Shown: positions 19,541-28,106 of the stretch, piece after piece
Layout of the letters: every line of letters begins with the position of its first letter
How positions within the stretch are numbered: position 1 is the first letter of the stretch
Assembly (NCBI RefSeq): GCF_014269285.1
Contig: NZ_JACOAF010000011.1
Coordinates: 62,001 to 126,000, forward strand
Direction of reading: 5' to 3'
DNA length: 64,000 nt
Origin: Rufibacter sediminis
GTDB taxonomy: Bacteria > Bacteroidota > Bacteroidia > Cytophagales > Hymenobacteraceae
Notes under the pieces: model-generated
Told to the model about the DNA's origin: nothing
The model's input: the letters and a program-made list of their open reading frames with translations, nothing else
Database searches by the model: none
Program-made: the position numbers and the translations under genes

Positions 19541-19978
19541 ATGGCCAAAATCGGATTTGTCAGCGAGTCAGGATCCCATGGGTTCGGCATCGATACCCCG
19601 GAAGATACCCACTTCTCCATAACAGTTGTGCTGGTGGAGGAGGAAAAGAGAAGGGAAATAGAGAAGGAATTCATCCAGATCCGGGAGCAATATTTTCCGG
19701 ACGGGAACATGCCGACACCCGGCACAGAAGTTGGCCAAACTCGCCGCAGCGAACTCATCGCGGGATTGCAGCGGGAGATCATCCGGCAGCTGGCCCCGGC
19801 CGTCGCCGCCTCCCGCCTGAGGAAAGTGGCCCGCATCATCTCGCAGGACGAGGGTAACCGCGCGATGTTCGGGGAGGAGGTCCGGGAGCTGAGGAACAGG
19901 TACCGGGCGAGCGTGGAGGTGCGGCAGTTCCGGACCTACGGCGAGGCCGCCAACTGGATTGCCGCCATCCGGGCCTGA
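19541..19978 (+). CDS. Small chimeric protein: DUF3800-like N-terminus, STAS-like C-terminus
   Basis: The first about 75 residues match the start of DUF3800 (RNase H-like) proteins: VSESGSHGFGIDTPEDTHFS, VVLVEEEKRREIEKEF, then GNMPTPGTEVGQTRRSELI. The remainder (REIIRQLAPAVAASRLRKVA... and VEVRQFRTYGEAANWIAAIR) instead resembles the C-terminal part of SpoIIAA/STAS-like proteins such as the gene at 20893-21315. The DUF3800 catalytic body is missing, so nuclease activity is unlikely. It is probably a rearranged gene fused in frame. Whether it is expressed is unknown. Confidence 0.6.
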   Translation: MAKIGFVSESGSHGFGIDTPEDTHFSITVVLVEEEKRREIEKEFIQIREQYFPDGNMPTPGTEVGQTRRSELIAGLQREIIRQLAPAVAASRLRKVARIISQDEGNRAMFGEEVRELRNRYRASVEVRQFRTYGEAANWIAAIRA

Positions 19979-20128
19979 GGGGAAGCGGCCCTGTCCCTTC
20001 CGCACCAGGTTAGCGGGGATCGCGCCCCGGCCGTGTAAAGGCAAGCTAGCCTTGTGAAGCGCTTACCAGGGATACGCCAATAAACCGCCGGAGGCTGGAA
20101 TCGCCCCGCAGGGAAGAGAGGGAACGGC

Positions 20129-20326
20129 CTACTCCTCACCCTCTTTTCTCACCAGGAATTCGGATGAACCGTATTTGCCCAGGCCGTGCTGGCAGGCAGA
20201 GTAGAAGCTATCGAAACTACCCTCCACAACCCCTTGCCTGAGCAGCAGAAAGCATCCAGTGGGCTTCTTGCTGCCTTTCTCCGTCTTGCTTATGCTCTCC
20301 TTGGGTTTTATTGGAAGCTTTTCCAT
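20129..20326 (-). CDS. Small protein, paralogue of the one at 29098-29313
   Basis: From ATG at 20324-20326 the product is 65 residues: a basic N-terminus (MEKLPIKPKESISKTEKG) and a C-terminal block GSFDSFYSACQHGLGKYG followed by SSEFLVRKEGEE. The same block with conservative changes occurs in the gene at 29098-29313 (FPSFYEAFQHGL...TDFLVRKE), which is the main evidence that both are real. No known family is recognised. The conserved SFY-A-QHGL-FLVRKE pattern suggests a small folded domain. Confidence 0.6.
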   Translation of the reverse strand: MEKLPIKPKESISKTEKGSKKPTGCFLLLRQGVVEGSFDSFYSACQHGLGKYGSSEFLVRKEGEE

Positions 20327-20892
20327 CGCAGGGTTTTGGTGACACAGGATATACGCACAGCCAAAACCGTACAAACACTTACTTTGTTTTGGTGTTTGTA
20401 CGGCTAGCCCGCTTTTTACCGGTCCTGTGGCTGTGGTTTATCCCCCGTGGAATTACCTTTCCCGAAATGGGTGAATCCGCCGCGGCAAGCGGTGTGGTGG
20501 TTGTTGAAATATCCTACAGCCACTCCTTCCTTAACCACAACGGATTTCCCGGAGGGCAAGAGGGTGCTTGCCGGCTTATGGCCGGCAAGGCTGTTGCGGG
20601 GAAGAATTGGACATACTGGGGGAGTAGGAACCAAAGGGAAAAGAAACTTGCCTTATTGTGTTTAATGTTTTGATAACATAATTAAACAGAACCCTACAGG
20701 CGTCGTTTTCCCTAGGGGCAACTGTGTCCCGGCGGCATCGGCCAAAAACTTTTCACGTCGTAGTCCCTGATGGTCCCCGCCAGTACCCTCATGTTTTCCG
20801 CCTCCGAGAGGTGATATTGCCTAAAAAACAGCCACCTGGAGAATGGCAGCAGGGGGGAACCCTGACCTCCCCGCCGAAACCCTTCCCTCCAC
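20327..20892. other. Intergenic stretch with two perfect hairpins
   Basis: No supported gene. A 12-bp perfect stem, CCGTACAAACAC (20367-20378) with GTGTTTGTACGG (20392-20403), lies about 40 bp upstream of the small minus-strand gene. A 9-bp stem, CTTGCCGGC (20567-20575) with GCCGGCAAG (20581-20589), lies further on. Neither has a T-tract. The first could be an operator or a leader hairpin of the small gene. Confidence 0.5.
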
Positions 20893-21315
20893 TCAGGCCA
20901 GGAGCCAAGCCAGGGCCTCCCGCTCGGAGGAGAAGCAGTCCAGCTGGTAAGGGTGCCTGCCCTGGTGGTGCATGTCGGAGATGATCATCCGCTGGATGAG
21001 GTTGCCCCCCGTCACGGAGGCCATCCTCCGCAGCGCGCTCTTGGGCAGCAGGTTCTCGATGTAGAAACGGCTCCAGACCTTCTCCTCCTGGGAGATGAAC
21101 CCCGCCTTGAGGTTGTTGAACAGCATCAGGCGGAACCCGCGCTTTAGGACCTGGTCGCAGAAATGGGAGATGGCGGCCTGGTACTCCACGCCCGTGGGCC
21201 TCTTTGTGAACTCCAGGCGGCCTAGGCTGAGTGCGGGGGAGTATTGCAGCACATAGCTGTCGGAGGAGGCCAGCACCTCCATGTCCTGCAGTTCCGCCGG
21301 CGTTGCGTCTTTCAT
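20893..21315 (-). CDS. STAS/SpoIIAA-like protein of unknown role
   Basis: From ATG at 21313-21315 the product is 140 residues (a longer in-frame start at 21432 seems less likely). It shows alternating strands and helices: VLQYSPALSLGRLEFTKRPT, FCDQVLKRGFRLMLFNNLKAG, IENLLPKSALRRMASV and a C-terminal CFSSEREALAWLL. That last motif is usual for SpoIIAA-like/STAS proteins of Bacteroidota, often annotated only as hypothetical. The C-terminal half of the gene at 19541-19978 looks related. A regulatory or signalling role is possible but not shown. Confidence 0.6.
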   Translation of the reverse strand: MKDATPAELQDMEVLASSDSYVLQYSPALSLGRLEFTKRPTGVEYQAAISHFCDQVLKRGFRLMLFNNLKAGFISQEEKVWSRFYIENLLPKSALRRMASVTGGNLIQRMIISDMHHQGRHPYQLDCFSSEREALAWLLA

Positions 21316-21580
21316 GGTAGTCTTTCCAGTGTCTTGGTCTGAATCTCGGTTTCGGTGGCGCTTGGCTTGTGCGAGGCTTGCCCGGGGGGCTGCAAATGTA
21401 GCGATTTCAAGATGGTTAATACCATATATCAAGTATCACCCACCAACAGAAATTTACCCAGGGCCATAGTCACATCGGGTATGTTCCCGGGTACTGCCTT
21501 CGGGAAAACTATCCGCAAACCGGCGGCGAGGTGGAACTCTGTCAAGGAAAGAGGGGTTTTCTCGGGACGACAATTATGAG

Positions 21581-21886
21581 ATGCGCAGGAACGAGAACCA
21601 ATTTTTGTTGCTGGGCCTCCTGCTTAGGGAGGCCAAAGAATATCAGTCGGGGGAAGCGAGCCGCGGGAGGTTGGTTGGCCTGCTGGACCAGGTCAGGAAA
21701 ACCATCTCCACCATTCACTTCGATACTCACCATGGGGAGACAGCCCTTTTGGTGTCGGGGGTTCTGGAGAGCCTGTCGGTCGCCGAAGGCCTGGCACACC
21801 AGGGGAAAGACGCCCAGGCCTTCACGGTCACAAGGTTCGCCCTGGGGAATCTTCTTGCCAAAGAGGCCTTGTTCCAGAAGCCGTAG
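21581..21886 (+). CDS. Small helical protein of unknown function
   Basis: The 101-residue product is mostly predicted helix (FLLLGLLLREAKEYQSGE, LVGLLDQVRKTISTIHF, ALLVSGVLESLSVAEGLA, AFTVTRFALGNLLAKEAL) without signal or membrane segments. The opposite-strand frame over the same bases gives a Pro/Gln/Gly-rich product that looks unnatural, so I prefer the plus strand. No family is recognised. Confidence 0.45.
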   Translation: MRRNENQFLLLGLLLREAKEYQSGEASRGRLVGLLDQVRKTISTIHFDTHHGETALLVSGVLESLSVAEGLAHQGKDAQAFTVTRFALGNLLAKEALFQKP

Positions 21887-22447
21887 CCGGCCCTGTCCTT
21901 CCAAAAATGAAAGGGGAAGGCAGAATCTTCATTTCCACAATCATGGCCAGGTAGAAGCTACAAATGGCTATTTGCCTATGGTTGTCTACCCAGTCTAGGC
22001 AAACCCTTTTCCATTGGGAGAGTTACCCGCCCTGCCAGGGAAGGCGTTGCGGGAAATTCCGGGGAAAACACGGCGCGCTGGATGTTCCCCTACCTGCGTG
22101 CCATGTTTCTAAGAACCAATACAGGTGAGATTGGGCCGCCTGAATGGCTTCTCTTGGTTCAAAGGGCGGTAACGGGGAACAATGCTTTTAGGGGGTCTAT
22201 CCGAATGATTGGCAGGTGAGGGTGATTCCTGATGGTTTTTTCCTCTCGTCCTTGGGATTGTAAAGGCTGTCGGCAAGAGAGGTATAAATACCCCAGGTAT
22301 TCGTACCCACCCGGTTTATCCGGAAAAACCAGGAACCGGCAATACTTGATTCTCCGGCTGGGATGCCTTCACGGTTCCCGTTGTTTTCCAGGGGCTGACC
22401 AGCCTTAGCTCCCTTGCGATGCGCCTTTGACTGTAGAGGTGGGGCAT
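21887..22447. other. Intergenic, nothing recognised
   Basis: About 560 bp without a supported gene between the small helical protein and the hairpin after hmp. I see no clear repeats, RNA gene or promoter in it. Confidence 0.5.
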
Positions 22448-22499
22448 TGCCCTTGCACCCTCCCTCACCGAAGAACGGGTGAGGGAGGGTGCAAGGGCA
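22448..22499. terminator. 22-bp perfect hairpin downstream of hmp
   Basis: Arms at 22448-22469 and 22478-22499 are exact reverse complements (outer part TGCCCTTGCACCC) around an 8-nt loop. It lies 27 bp past the hmp stop. It lacks a long T-tract, so it may stop transcription by stem strength or protect the mRNA end. Confidence 0.7.
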
Positions 22500-22525
22500 T
22501 CAAGGATCTGCCAGGGATTTCCCTT

Positions 22526-23737
22526 CTACTTCACGACCAGGATGGCCGGGCCGAATTCCTCGAAGTGGATGGCCTGCGGCTCCACCCCTTTGGCCCGCAG
22601 GTACTCGAAATGCTTCTTGATGAACACCCCCGGCCCGCAGATATAGTAGTCCGCCCCGGGCACGATGGCGTCTTTCACTTTGTTTAGGTCCACGTACCCC
22701 TCGTAGTGATCGTCTTCCGTTTCCTTTTCGATCCGGTCATAGAAGGTATGCACGGACATCGCACCATGGCTTCTGCTCAGCTCCCGAACCGTGTCCCGGA
22801 AGGCGTGCACGGCGTAGCCCCGGCAGCCGTGTACCCAGGTGATTGGCCTGGCCATTCCCTTGCCAGACTGGATAAGGTATTCCAGCATGCCCATGAAAGG
22901 GGTTAGTCCCACACCCCCGCTGATGAAGACCAATGGGGTGGGTTTGCTTAGGTCAAGGGTGAAATCACCGGCCGGTGGGGTCACCTCGACGATATCCCCC
23001 TCCTGGATACGGGTATGCAGCAGGTGGCTGACGAAGCCCTCGGGACGTTCACGGTTCCCCTGCTCTTTTTTCACGGAGATCCGGTAGTACTCCCCGTTCG
23101 GGGCGCAGGAGAGGCTGTACTGCCTGGGTTGGAACACCTTCAGCTTGGGCACGAACAGGCGGACGCTGATGTACTGGCCGGGCAGGAAATCCGCCACTTT
23201 GCCCCCGTCGGATGGGTATAGGTAAAAGGAGGTGATTTCCTCCGACTCTTTTACTTTCCGCTGGACTGAGAACGGGCGCCACCCGCTCCACCCGCCCTCT
23301 TTGGCCACGGTGGCGCTGTAAAGTCCCGCCTCCGCGCCGATCATGAGGTCGGCCAGCTGCCCGTAGGCGGCACCCCAGGCTTCTAGCAGCGCCGGGCTCG
23401 CCGCCTCTCCCAGCACCTCCCCGATGGAGGCCAGCAGGTGCTTGCCCACGATGGCGTACTGTTCCGGCCTTATGTCCAGGCTCACGTGCTTGTTGGCGAT
23501 CCTGCTTACCGCCTGGGCCAGCACCGACGGGTTGTCGATGTGCTCGGCGTAGGCCAGCACGGACATGGCCAGGGCGGTGGGCTGGGCGCCGGTCCGCTGG
23601 TTGGCGCTGTTGAATACGTTCCTCAGCTCTGGGTTGTGGGTGAGCATGCGGTCGTAGAAGTAGGTGGTCAGCGCCACGCCGTGCTCCCTCAGGATGGGGA
23701 CCGTTCCCCTTACCAATTCTTTCTGCTCTGTCGTCAT
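22526..23737 (-). CDS. hmp: Flavohemoglobin, nitric oxide dioxygenase
   Basis: The 403-residue product has an N-terminal globin (1-140) with YFYDRML (Tyr B10, residue 28) and the proximal His in NKHVSLDI (His84). A ferredoxin-reductase FAD domain follows (GQYISVRLF, RQYSLSC), then an NAD domain (FISGGVGLTPF, YYICGPGVF). It converts NO with O2 and NAD(P)H to nitrate in the cytoplasm. Length matches E. coli Hmp. It is transcribed divergently from an Rrf2 regulator gene, and an Rrf2-type palindrome lies between them, so NO-induced derepression is likely. It complements the NO reductase further on by removing NO under oxic conditions. Confidence 0.96.
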   Translation of the reverse strand: MTTEQKELVRGTVPILREHGVALTTYFYDRMLTHNPELRNVFNSANQRTGAQPTALAMSVLAYAEHIDNPSVLAQAVSRIANKHVSLDIRPEQYAIVGKHLLASIGEVLGEAASPALLEAWGAAYGQLADLMIGAEAGLYSATVAKEGGWSGWRPFSVQRKVKESEEITSFYLYPSDGGKVADFLPGQYISVRLFVPKLKVFQPRQYSLSCAPNGEYYRISVKKEQGNRERPEGFVSHLLHTRIQEGDIVEVTPPAGDFTLDLSKPTPLVFISGGVGLTPFMGMLEYLIQSGKGMARPITWVHGCRGYAVHAFRDTVRELSRSHGAMSVHTFYDRIEKETEDDHYEGYVDLNKVKDAIVPGADYYICGPGVFIKKHFEYLRAKGVEPQAIHFEEFGPAILVVK

Positions 23738-23801
23738 CTCATTGAATTATAGTTATATAATGGTTATCCTTTTTCCTGGGGAGTAAATTTAAGCACCAGA
23801 T

Positions 23802-23827
23802 AATAAAGGACAAAAATATCTTTTATT
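23802..23827. promoter_or_regulatory. Rrf2-type operator A (hmp/rrf2 intergenic)
   Basis: AATAAAGGACA-N4-TATCTTTTATT is a 26-bp imperfect copy of the palindrome AATAAAAGACA-N4-TGTCTTTTATT found at three other promoters in this window. It lies just upstream of a TAnnTTTG -7 box (TATCTTTG, 23835-23842) of the rrf2 gene and 64 bp from the hmp ATG, so it can control both directions. Confidence 0.75.
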
Positions 23828-23834
23828 ATTTTCC

Positions 23835-23842
23835 TATCTTTG
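23835..23842 (+). promoter_or_regulatory. -7 promoter element of the rrf2 gene
   Basis: TATCTTTG fits the Bacteroidota TAnnTTTG consensus and lies 10 bp before the ATG at 23853, so the transcript would be nearly leaderless. Operator A would cover the -33 region. Confidence 0.55.
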
Positions 23843-23852
23843 CCCTGAAGCT

Positions 23853-24290
23853 ATGGCTATATTCTCGAAGACGTGTGAGTATGCGATCCGCGCGGTGTTC
23901 TTCCTCGCGCACCGGTCAGCCCAGGGCGGCAGGGTCGGGATCAAGGAAATTGCCGCCGGCATCGGCTCGCCGGAGCTTTACCTGGCCAAGATCCTGCAGG
24001 AGCTGGGCCGAAGGGGTCTGGTCAGTTCGGCGAAGGGTCCCAACGGAGGGTTTTACCTGGATGCGGCCTCGCTGTCCAGGCCCCTGAGCGACATCGTGGA
24101 GGCGGTGGACGGCGACGGGATCTTCCGCGGGTGCGCGCTGGGGCTCAAGCAGTGCTCCGAGACCAATCCCTGTCCGCTGCACAGCCAGTTCAAGGCCATC
24201 AGGGACCAGATCCACCACTTGCTGCACCGAACGACCATCGGGGAGTTCAACGAGGAACTGGTCCAGGGCCTGCTTTCCCTGAAGAAATAG
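23853..24290 (+). CDS. Rrf2-family regulator with Fe-S cysteines (NsrR-like)
   Basis: The 145-residue product has the Rrf2 winged helix (SKTCEYAIRAVFFLAH, SPELYLAKILQELGRRG) and the wing SSAKGPNGGF. Three cysteines (Cys94, Cys101, Cys107; CALGLKQCSETNPCPLH) are spaced as in cluster-binding NsrR/IscR-type proteins. Nitrosylation of the cluster by NO would release DNA. It is divergent from hmp with operator A between them, and its own -7 box overlaps that site, so autoregulation is expected. A second Rrf2 with identical cysteine spacing lies at 55464-55910. Which one binds the shared operators is not decidable here. Confidence 0.9.
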   Translation: MAIFSKTCEYAIRAVFFLAHRSAQGGRVGIKEIAAGIGSPELYLAKILQELGRRGLVSSAKGPNGGFYLDAASLSRPLSDIVEAVDGDGIFRGCALGLKQCSETNPCPLHSQFKAIRDQIHHLLHRTTIGEFNEELVQGLLSLKK

Positions 24291-24605
24291 TTTTTGCCTG
24301 CCGTGGCGGGAGGAGGTAGATACTCCTAGCTGATTTCCCTTGGATATGGATAAATCTTCAGCAAATAGGGATTCTTTGCTGAACACGAGCCTGAACAGCA
24401 GCGCGGCTCTGGTACTTCGGGAGTAGGAGAGACCTACTCCCCCTCTAGTTCCTCTTTAAATGCTTTGCTAACTAAAGCGTAGGTGAAATGTCTGCCCGAT
24501 TAACTCCTTGCAAAAGAAAACTATAAGAGAAGGAGGGAGCCTTTTGAAAACAGGAGCTATGCAGGAAGGTTTTCTCTGATAGCGTAAGTCATCCGGCTAC
24601 TCACT
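24291..24605. other. Intergenic, nothing recognised
   Basis: About 315 bp between convergent rrf2 and the histidine kinase gene. No supported gene or strong T-tailed hairpin is visible. Confidence 0.5.
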
Positions 24606-25694
24606 TCACTCCTTGGGCAGCTCGATGTAAAAAGTGGAGCCTTTCCCCTCCTCGCTCTCGAACCGGATGGTGCCTCCGTGCCACTCCACGATGGTCTTGA
24701 TGATGGACATGCCCAGCCCCGTGCTGGGCTCACCCCGCAGCCCCGGCCTCCGGGCCCGGGTGAACTTCTCGAACAGCTCATCCTGGTACTGCACGGGGAT
24801 GCCGACCCCGTCGTCCTGCACCGTGATCAGCACGCACTCCTCCTTTTCCTCCAAGACGATGGCGATTACCCCCTCGTCCTCGGTGAACTTGATGGCGTTG
24901 GAGAGCAGGTTATTGATGACTTGGGAGAACTTGTACTGGTCCACCTGGGCATAGAGTTTCTCCGTTTGGCAGGAGAAGCGGATCTGCTTTTGGATATGGC
25001 CCTCGCCCTCCCGGTACTGGCCGATGATCTCCGAGACCATGGCCACCAGGTCCACCCGGCCCTTCTTCATGACCGTCTGGGAAGACTCCAGGAACTCCTG
25101 CTGCACGAACTCCCGGATGAGGCGCACGTTGCGGGCGCTCGAGTCGCCGATAAGGGAGACAATCTTATTTACCTCCTCGTTTCCGTACGCCGCGGTGGTC
25201 TCGGCCAGCATGGCGGCCGGCGAGTGGATGTTATGGAGCGGCCCTGCCAGGTCGTGGGAGAGGATCTCCAGCACGGAGTCCTTCTTGGCGACGTACTTCT
25301 GCAGGCTGCCGATGTTCTCCTTCTGGGCCGTGATGTCGTCCACAAACCCCTCGATCACCTTTCCGCCCCGCGCCCCTGTGATCAGGTGGGGGTTCAGCAG
25401 GAGCCACCGCACGGACTTGTCGGGCAGCACGAGGCGGAACTCCAGGTCCTCCTTCATGATGCCGGCCACCAGCTCGTCGTACTCCTTGGCTAGGAAATCG
25501 CGGTCATCGGGATGGACGGCCTCCCACACGGTGGCGGGGTCGGCCAGCGCGCTTTCCCGGGTCCTTTGCCAGATCCGGCCGTAGGCGGCGTTGAGGGAGA
25601 TGAAGGTGGCTGCGTCCACGTCATAGGAAAATAGCACCTTCCGGGTCGCGCTGATCAGGTTCCCAAATACTTCATATTCGGCGTCTTGTTCCAT
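24606..25694 (-). CDS. PAS-domain sensor histidine kinase (cytoplasmic)
   Basis: The 362-residue product has no membrane segment. A PAS domain (about 10-125, WEAVHPDDRDFLAKEYDELV, FRLVLPDKSVRWLLL) leads into a dimerisation helix with the phospho-acceptor His147 (EILSHDLAGPLHNI). The HATPase domain follows, with N box NNLLSNAIKF, G1 DDGVGIP and G2 STGLGMSIIKTIV. It is a close paralogue of the kinase at 26255-27346, with the same domain order and the same EILSHDLA motif. No response regulator is adjacent to this copy, so it may share one with the neighbour. The signal is unknown; its position next to the NO-sensing hmp/rrf2 pair is suggestive only. Confidence 0.92.
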   Translation of the reverse strand: MEQDAEYEVFGNLISATRKVLFSYDVDAATFISLNAAYGRIWQRTRESALADPATVWEAVHPDDRDFLAKEYDELVAGIMKEDLEFRLVLPDKSVRWLLLNPHLITGARGGKVIEGFVDDITAQKENIGSLQKYVAKKDSVLEILSHDLAGPLHNIHSPAAMLAETTAAYGNEEVNKIVSLIGDSSARNVRLIREFVQQEFLESSQTVMKKGRVDLVAMVSEIIGQYREGEGHIQKQIRFSCQTEKLYAQVDQYKFSQVINNLLSNAIKFTEDEGVIAIVLEEKEECVLITVQDDGVGIPVQYQDELFEKFTRARRPGLRGEPSTGLGMSIIKTIVEWHGGTIRFESEEGKGSTFYIELPKE

Positions 25695-26254
25695 CTACTT
25701 ACTGTATATGTGTTCTCGTTATATATCAAATTTAAAATATGATTGCGCACGGGAAACCCCAGGTGCGGCAAACGGACCTTATCCCAACTCCGGAACCTGG
25801 CGGGTTTCTACAGGAAAACGCCCGTAAAACTCCCCTCCACCCGGCACCAACCCAACAGAACCCAAGGGCAAGCCGCCTAACCCCTTCACGAGATAAGTTA
25901 GGCTGACCCGGTAACCTTTGCCCGCTCAGCTTTGTTCCTTGCCGAGAAATTTTTTATTTAAAGCGTCCGTGCCCTTTATAGCCTTGACCAGCGTGGCAAC
26001 TCTTTGGGGATTGGCACGTACCTAGACCGTGCAAAATAAAACTACCTATGGAAAGGGCAAGGGAGCGTCAATGGCGCGATCCCTGCCCTCCAAATTTTAG
26101 GGTTTACCATAGGTTTATTGTTACTCTCCGGGGCGCAGGGCGGCACTGGCCCCGGGAAATAGGTAGCCGGGGTGGTTAAAGGGTGAAGATTAATCTCTGT
26201 CACTTCAGGAAAAACGGCTTGGGCCTGATGAAGGGCTACGGGCCCCCCGCTCTC
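25695..26254. other. Gene-free region with a nested inverted repeat
   Basis: No supported gene between the two kinase genes. ACCTATGG (26044-26051) pairs with CCATAGGT (26107-26114), enclosing a second pair GGGCAAGGGA (26055-26064) with TCCCTGCCC (26080-26088). The nested arrangement, about 71 nt across, could be a structured RNA or an operator. It lacks a T-tract. Confidence 0.45.
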
Positions 26255-27346
26255 CTACTGTTTGGGGATCTCCAGGTGGAAGGTGGAGCCCACCCCCTCT
26301 TGGCTCTCGAACCAAATGCGGCCTCCGTGCAGCTCCACGATGTTGCGGATGATGGACATGCCCATGCCCACGCTCTTCTCGCCCCGGATCCCGGGCCGCC
26401 TGGCCTTGGTGAACTTGTCGAACAGGATGGGGTGCATTGCCTCGGGGATGCCCACGCCGTCGTCGGAGACGGCCAGGTAGGCGGAACTCCCCTGGTCCTC
26501 CACCTTTACGGTGATGGTGCCATCGTCCTGGGTGAACTTGATGGCGTTGGAGATCAGGTTGTTCATCACCTGGAGAAACTTCATCTCATCAAGGTACAGG
26601 TAGACCGGGGTACCAGGCACCTGGGTAACGAACCGCTTGGCGACCATCCCGCCGTTTTGCTCGTAATCCTCCATCATGGTCTTTATCCGTTCCACGAGGT
26701 CGATCCGCTCCCTGTGGAGTTCCACCTGGGAGGACTCCAGGAATTCGTTGTTCACGAAGTCGCGGATCATGTCGGAGCCCCGCTGGGCATTTGACTCGAT
26801 GAGCCCGAGCGCGTGGAGAAGCTCTTCCTCGTTCCTCTCACCCGGCATCCGCAGCAGGGCGGCAAGCCCTTGGATCAGGGTGAAAGGCGCGGCCAGGTCA
26901 TGGGAGAGTATCTCCAGCGTGGCATTCTTCTTGGCGTTGAACTTGAGGATGTTGTGGTGGTACTCCCGGCGCTTGGTGAAATCCTCGGCGAAGCCGGCTA
27001 TAAAAGTACCGCTTTCCTCCTTGAACAGCTCGCATGAGAGGCAAAGCCAACGGGTCTCGCCTCCCGGGAGGGTGATGCGGAACTCCGCCGTGCGCTTTCC
27101 CCCCTCCCCGAGCAGATCCCGGTATTGCCCTTTGACGAAGCCAAGGTCCTCGTGGTGGACGGCGGGGAGCAAACGCTCCGGGGCCTCTAGGCAGGGCACC
27201 TGGGACATGCCCCAAATCTGCTGAAAGGCAGGGTTGAGGTAGGGAAAACGCCTTCCCTCCACGTGGTAGACGAAGTACGCCTGCCCGTAGCTTGCGGCTA
27301 CGCGTTCCAGCAGGGGGAAGTAGGGGGAATGGTTGGCCAAGGTCAT
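26255..27346 (-). CDS. PAS-domain sensor histidine kinase (paralogue)
   Basis: The 363-residue soluble kinase has a PAS domain (about 12-125), phospho-acceptor His149 (EILSHDLAAPFTLIQGLAAL) and an ATPase with NNLISNAIKF, DDGVGIPEAM and SVGMGMSIIRNIVE. It shares the layout and many motifs with the kinase at 24606-25694, pointing to a local duplication. Its start lies 22 bp after the stop of the response regulator gene on the same strand, so regulator and kinase form an operon and probably a cognate pair. Confidence 0.93.
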   Translation of the reverse strand: MTLANHSPYFPLLERVAASYGQAYFVYHVEGRRFPYLNPAFQQIWGMSQVPCLEAPERLLPAVHHEDLGFVKGQYRDLLGEGGKRTAEFRITLPGGETRWLCLSCELFKEESGTFIAGFAEDFTKRREYHHNILKFNAKKNATLEILSHDLAAPFTLIQGLAALLRMPGERNEEELLHALGLIESNAQRGSDMIRDFVNNEFLESSQVELHRERIDLVERIKTMMEDYEQNGGMVAKRFVTQVPGTPVYLYLDEMKFLQVMNNLISNAIKFTQDDGTITVKVEDQGSSAYLAVSDDGVGIPEAMHPILFDKFTKARRPGIRGEKSVGMGMSIIRNIVELHGGRIWFESQEGVGSTFHLEIPKQ

Positions 27347-27368
27347 GGGGTATTAGGCTGGGTTGGTG

Positions 27369-27794
27369 TCAGGCGCTGGGTTGATGCCCGCCGAATTTCC
27401 TGGCAAGCAGCTTTTCCAGCGACTCCCGGGAGAGGGGCTTGGCGAGGTATTCGGTTACGCCGAGGCTGCTGGCCCGCTCCCGGTCCCGAGGGTTCTGGGA
27501 GGTGGTCAGCAGGGCCACTTCCGGGGCGGGACTGAGCCCCAGGCGACCAAACTCCGCCAAGAATTCGTACCCGTTCATAACGGGCATGCTGATGTCCAGC
27601 AGGATAAGCTGGGGGCAGGGTGGGTCGCCTTGGCCCAAGGCCCCGCAGCTCTGATGGAGCAGGGCCAGGGCCTCCCTCCCGTTTGCCGCGGCGAGCACCC
27701 GTTCCGCCGCCTGGGCCCTTTGGATGATCGCCTTGTTTAGGAAGAGCACCGCGGGGTCATCGTCCACCAGCAGGATGCATTTCAGTTTCTCCAT
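27369..27794 (-). CDS. Single-domain response regulator
   Basis: The 141-residue product is a lone receiver domain with a complete active site: acidic pocket DDD (11-13), phospho-acceptor Asp67 (LILLDISMPVMNG), Thr97/98 (LLTTS) and Lys119 (YLAKPLS). There is no output domain, so it probably acts by protein contacts or in a phosphorelay. It is the first gene of the operon with the PAS kinase 22 bp downstream. Confidence 0.92.
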   Translation of the reverse strand: MEKLKCILLVDDDPAVLFLNKAIIQRAQAAERVLAAANGREALALLHQSCGALGQGDPPCPQLILLDISMPVMNGYEFLAEFGRLGLSPAPEVALLTTSQNPRDRERASSLGVTEYLAKPLSRESLEKLLARKFGGHQPSA

Positions 27795-27942
27795 GGTTCG
27801 AAAGGTTGGGTGGCGGTAAACTCATAAGCGGGCGGGGGTAAGTTCATAGGCATTACCGAAATTAAAGGCGTACGGTTGCGGGTCTTACGACTTGCTTTTA
27901 AAGTCATTTATGCTATGAAGGTTAGGGCCGCCTAGCCCAACC

Positions 27943-27978
27943 GGCTTGAACCTGCCCGCGACGGAGCAGGTTCAAGCC
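27943..27978. repeat. 13-bp perfect hairpin upstream of the response regulator operon
   Basis: GGCTTGAACCTGC (27943-27955) pairs exactly with GCAGGTTCAAGCC (27966-27978) across a 10-nt loop, about 150 bp upstream of the response regulator ATG. There is no T-tract, so an operator or processing hairpin is possible. Confidence 0.55.
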
Positions 27979-28106
27979 TTCCCTCCGCAGGTGAAGAGGC
28001 CCAGCCAAAACCGTTGTCGCAGAGGGGCGATTCCCGCTACCTCAACTCACCCGTACCGCACCCGGAAGAACAGCACGTAACACTTCTGCAAGACAGTTGG
28101 GAGGAT

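Noticed and set aside
19995-20044. Third copy of the SFY-QHGL-FLVRKE small protein
   Set aside because: Only ...NLVRKG and loose spacing agree, without a start codon; too weak to list as a gene.
24678-25493. Plus-strand frame of 271 codons opposite the first PAS kinase
   Set aside because: Leu/His/Asp-rich mirror of a clear histidine kinase gene.
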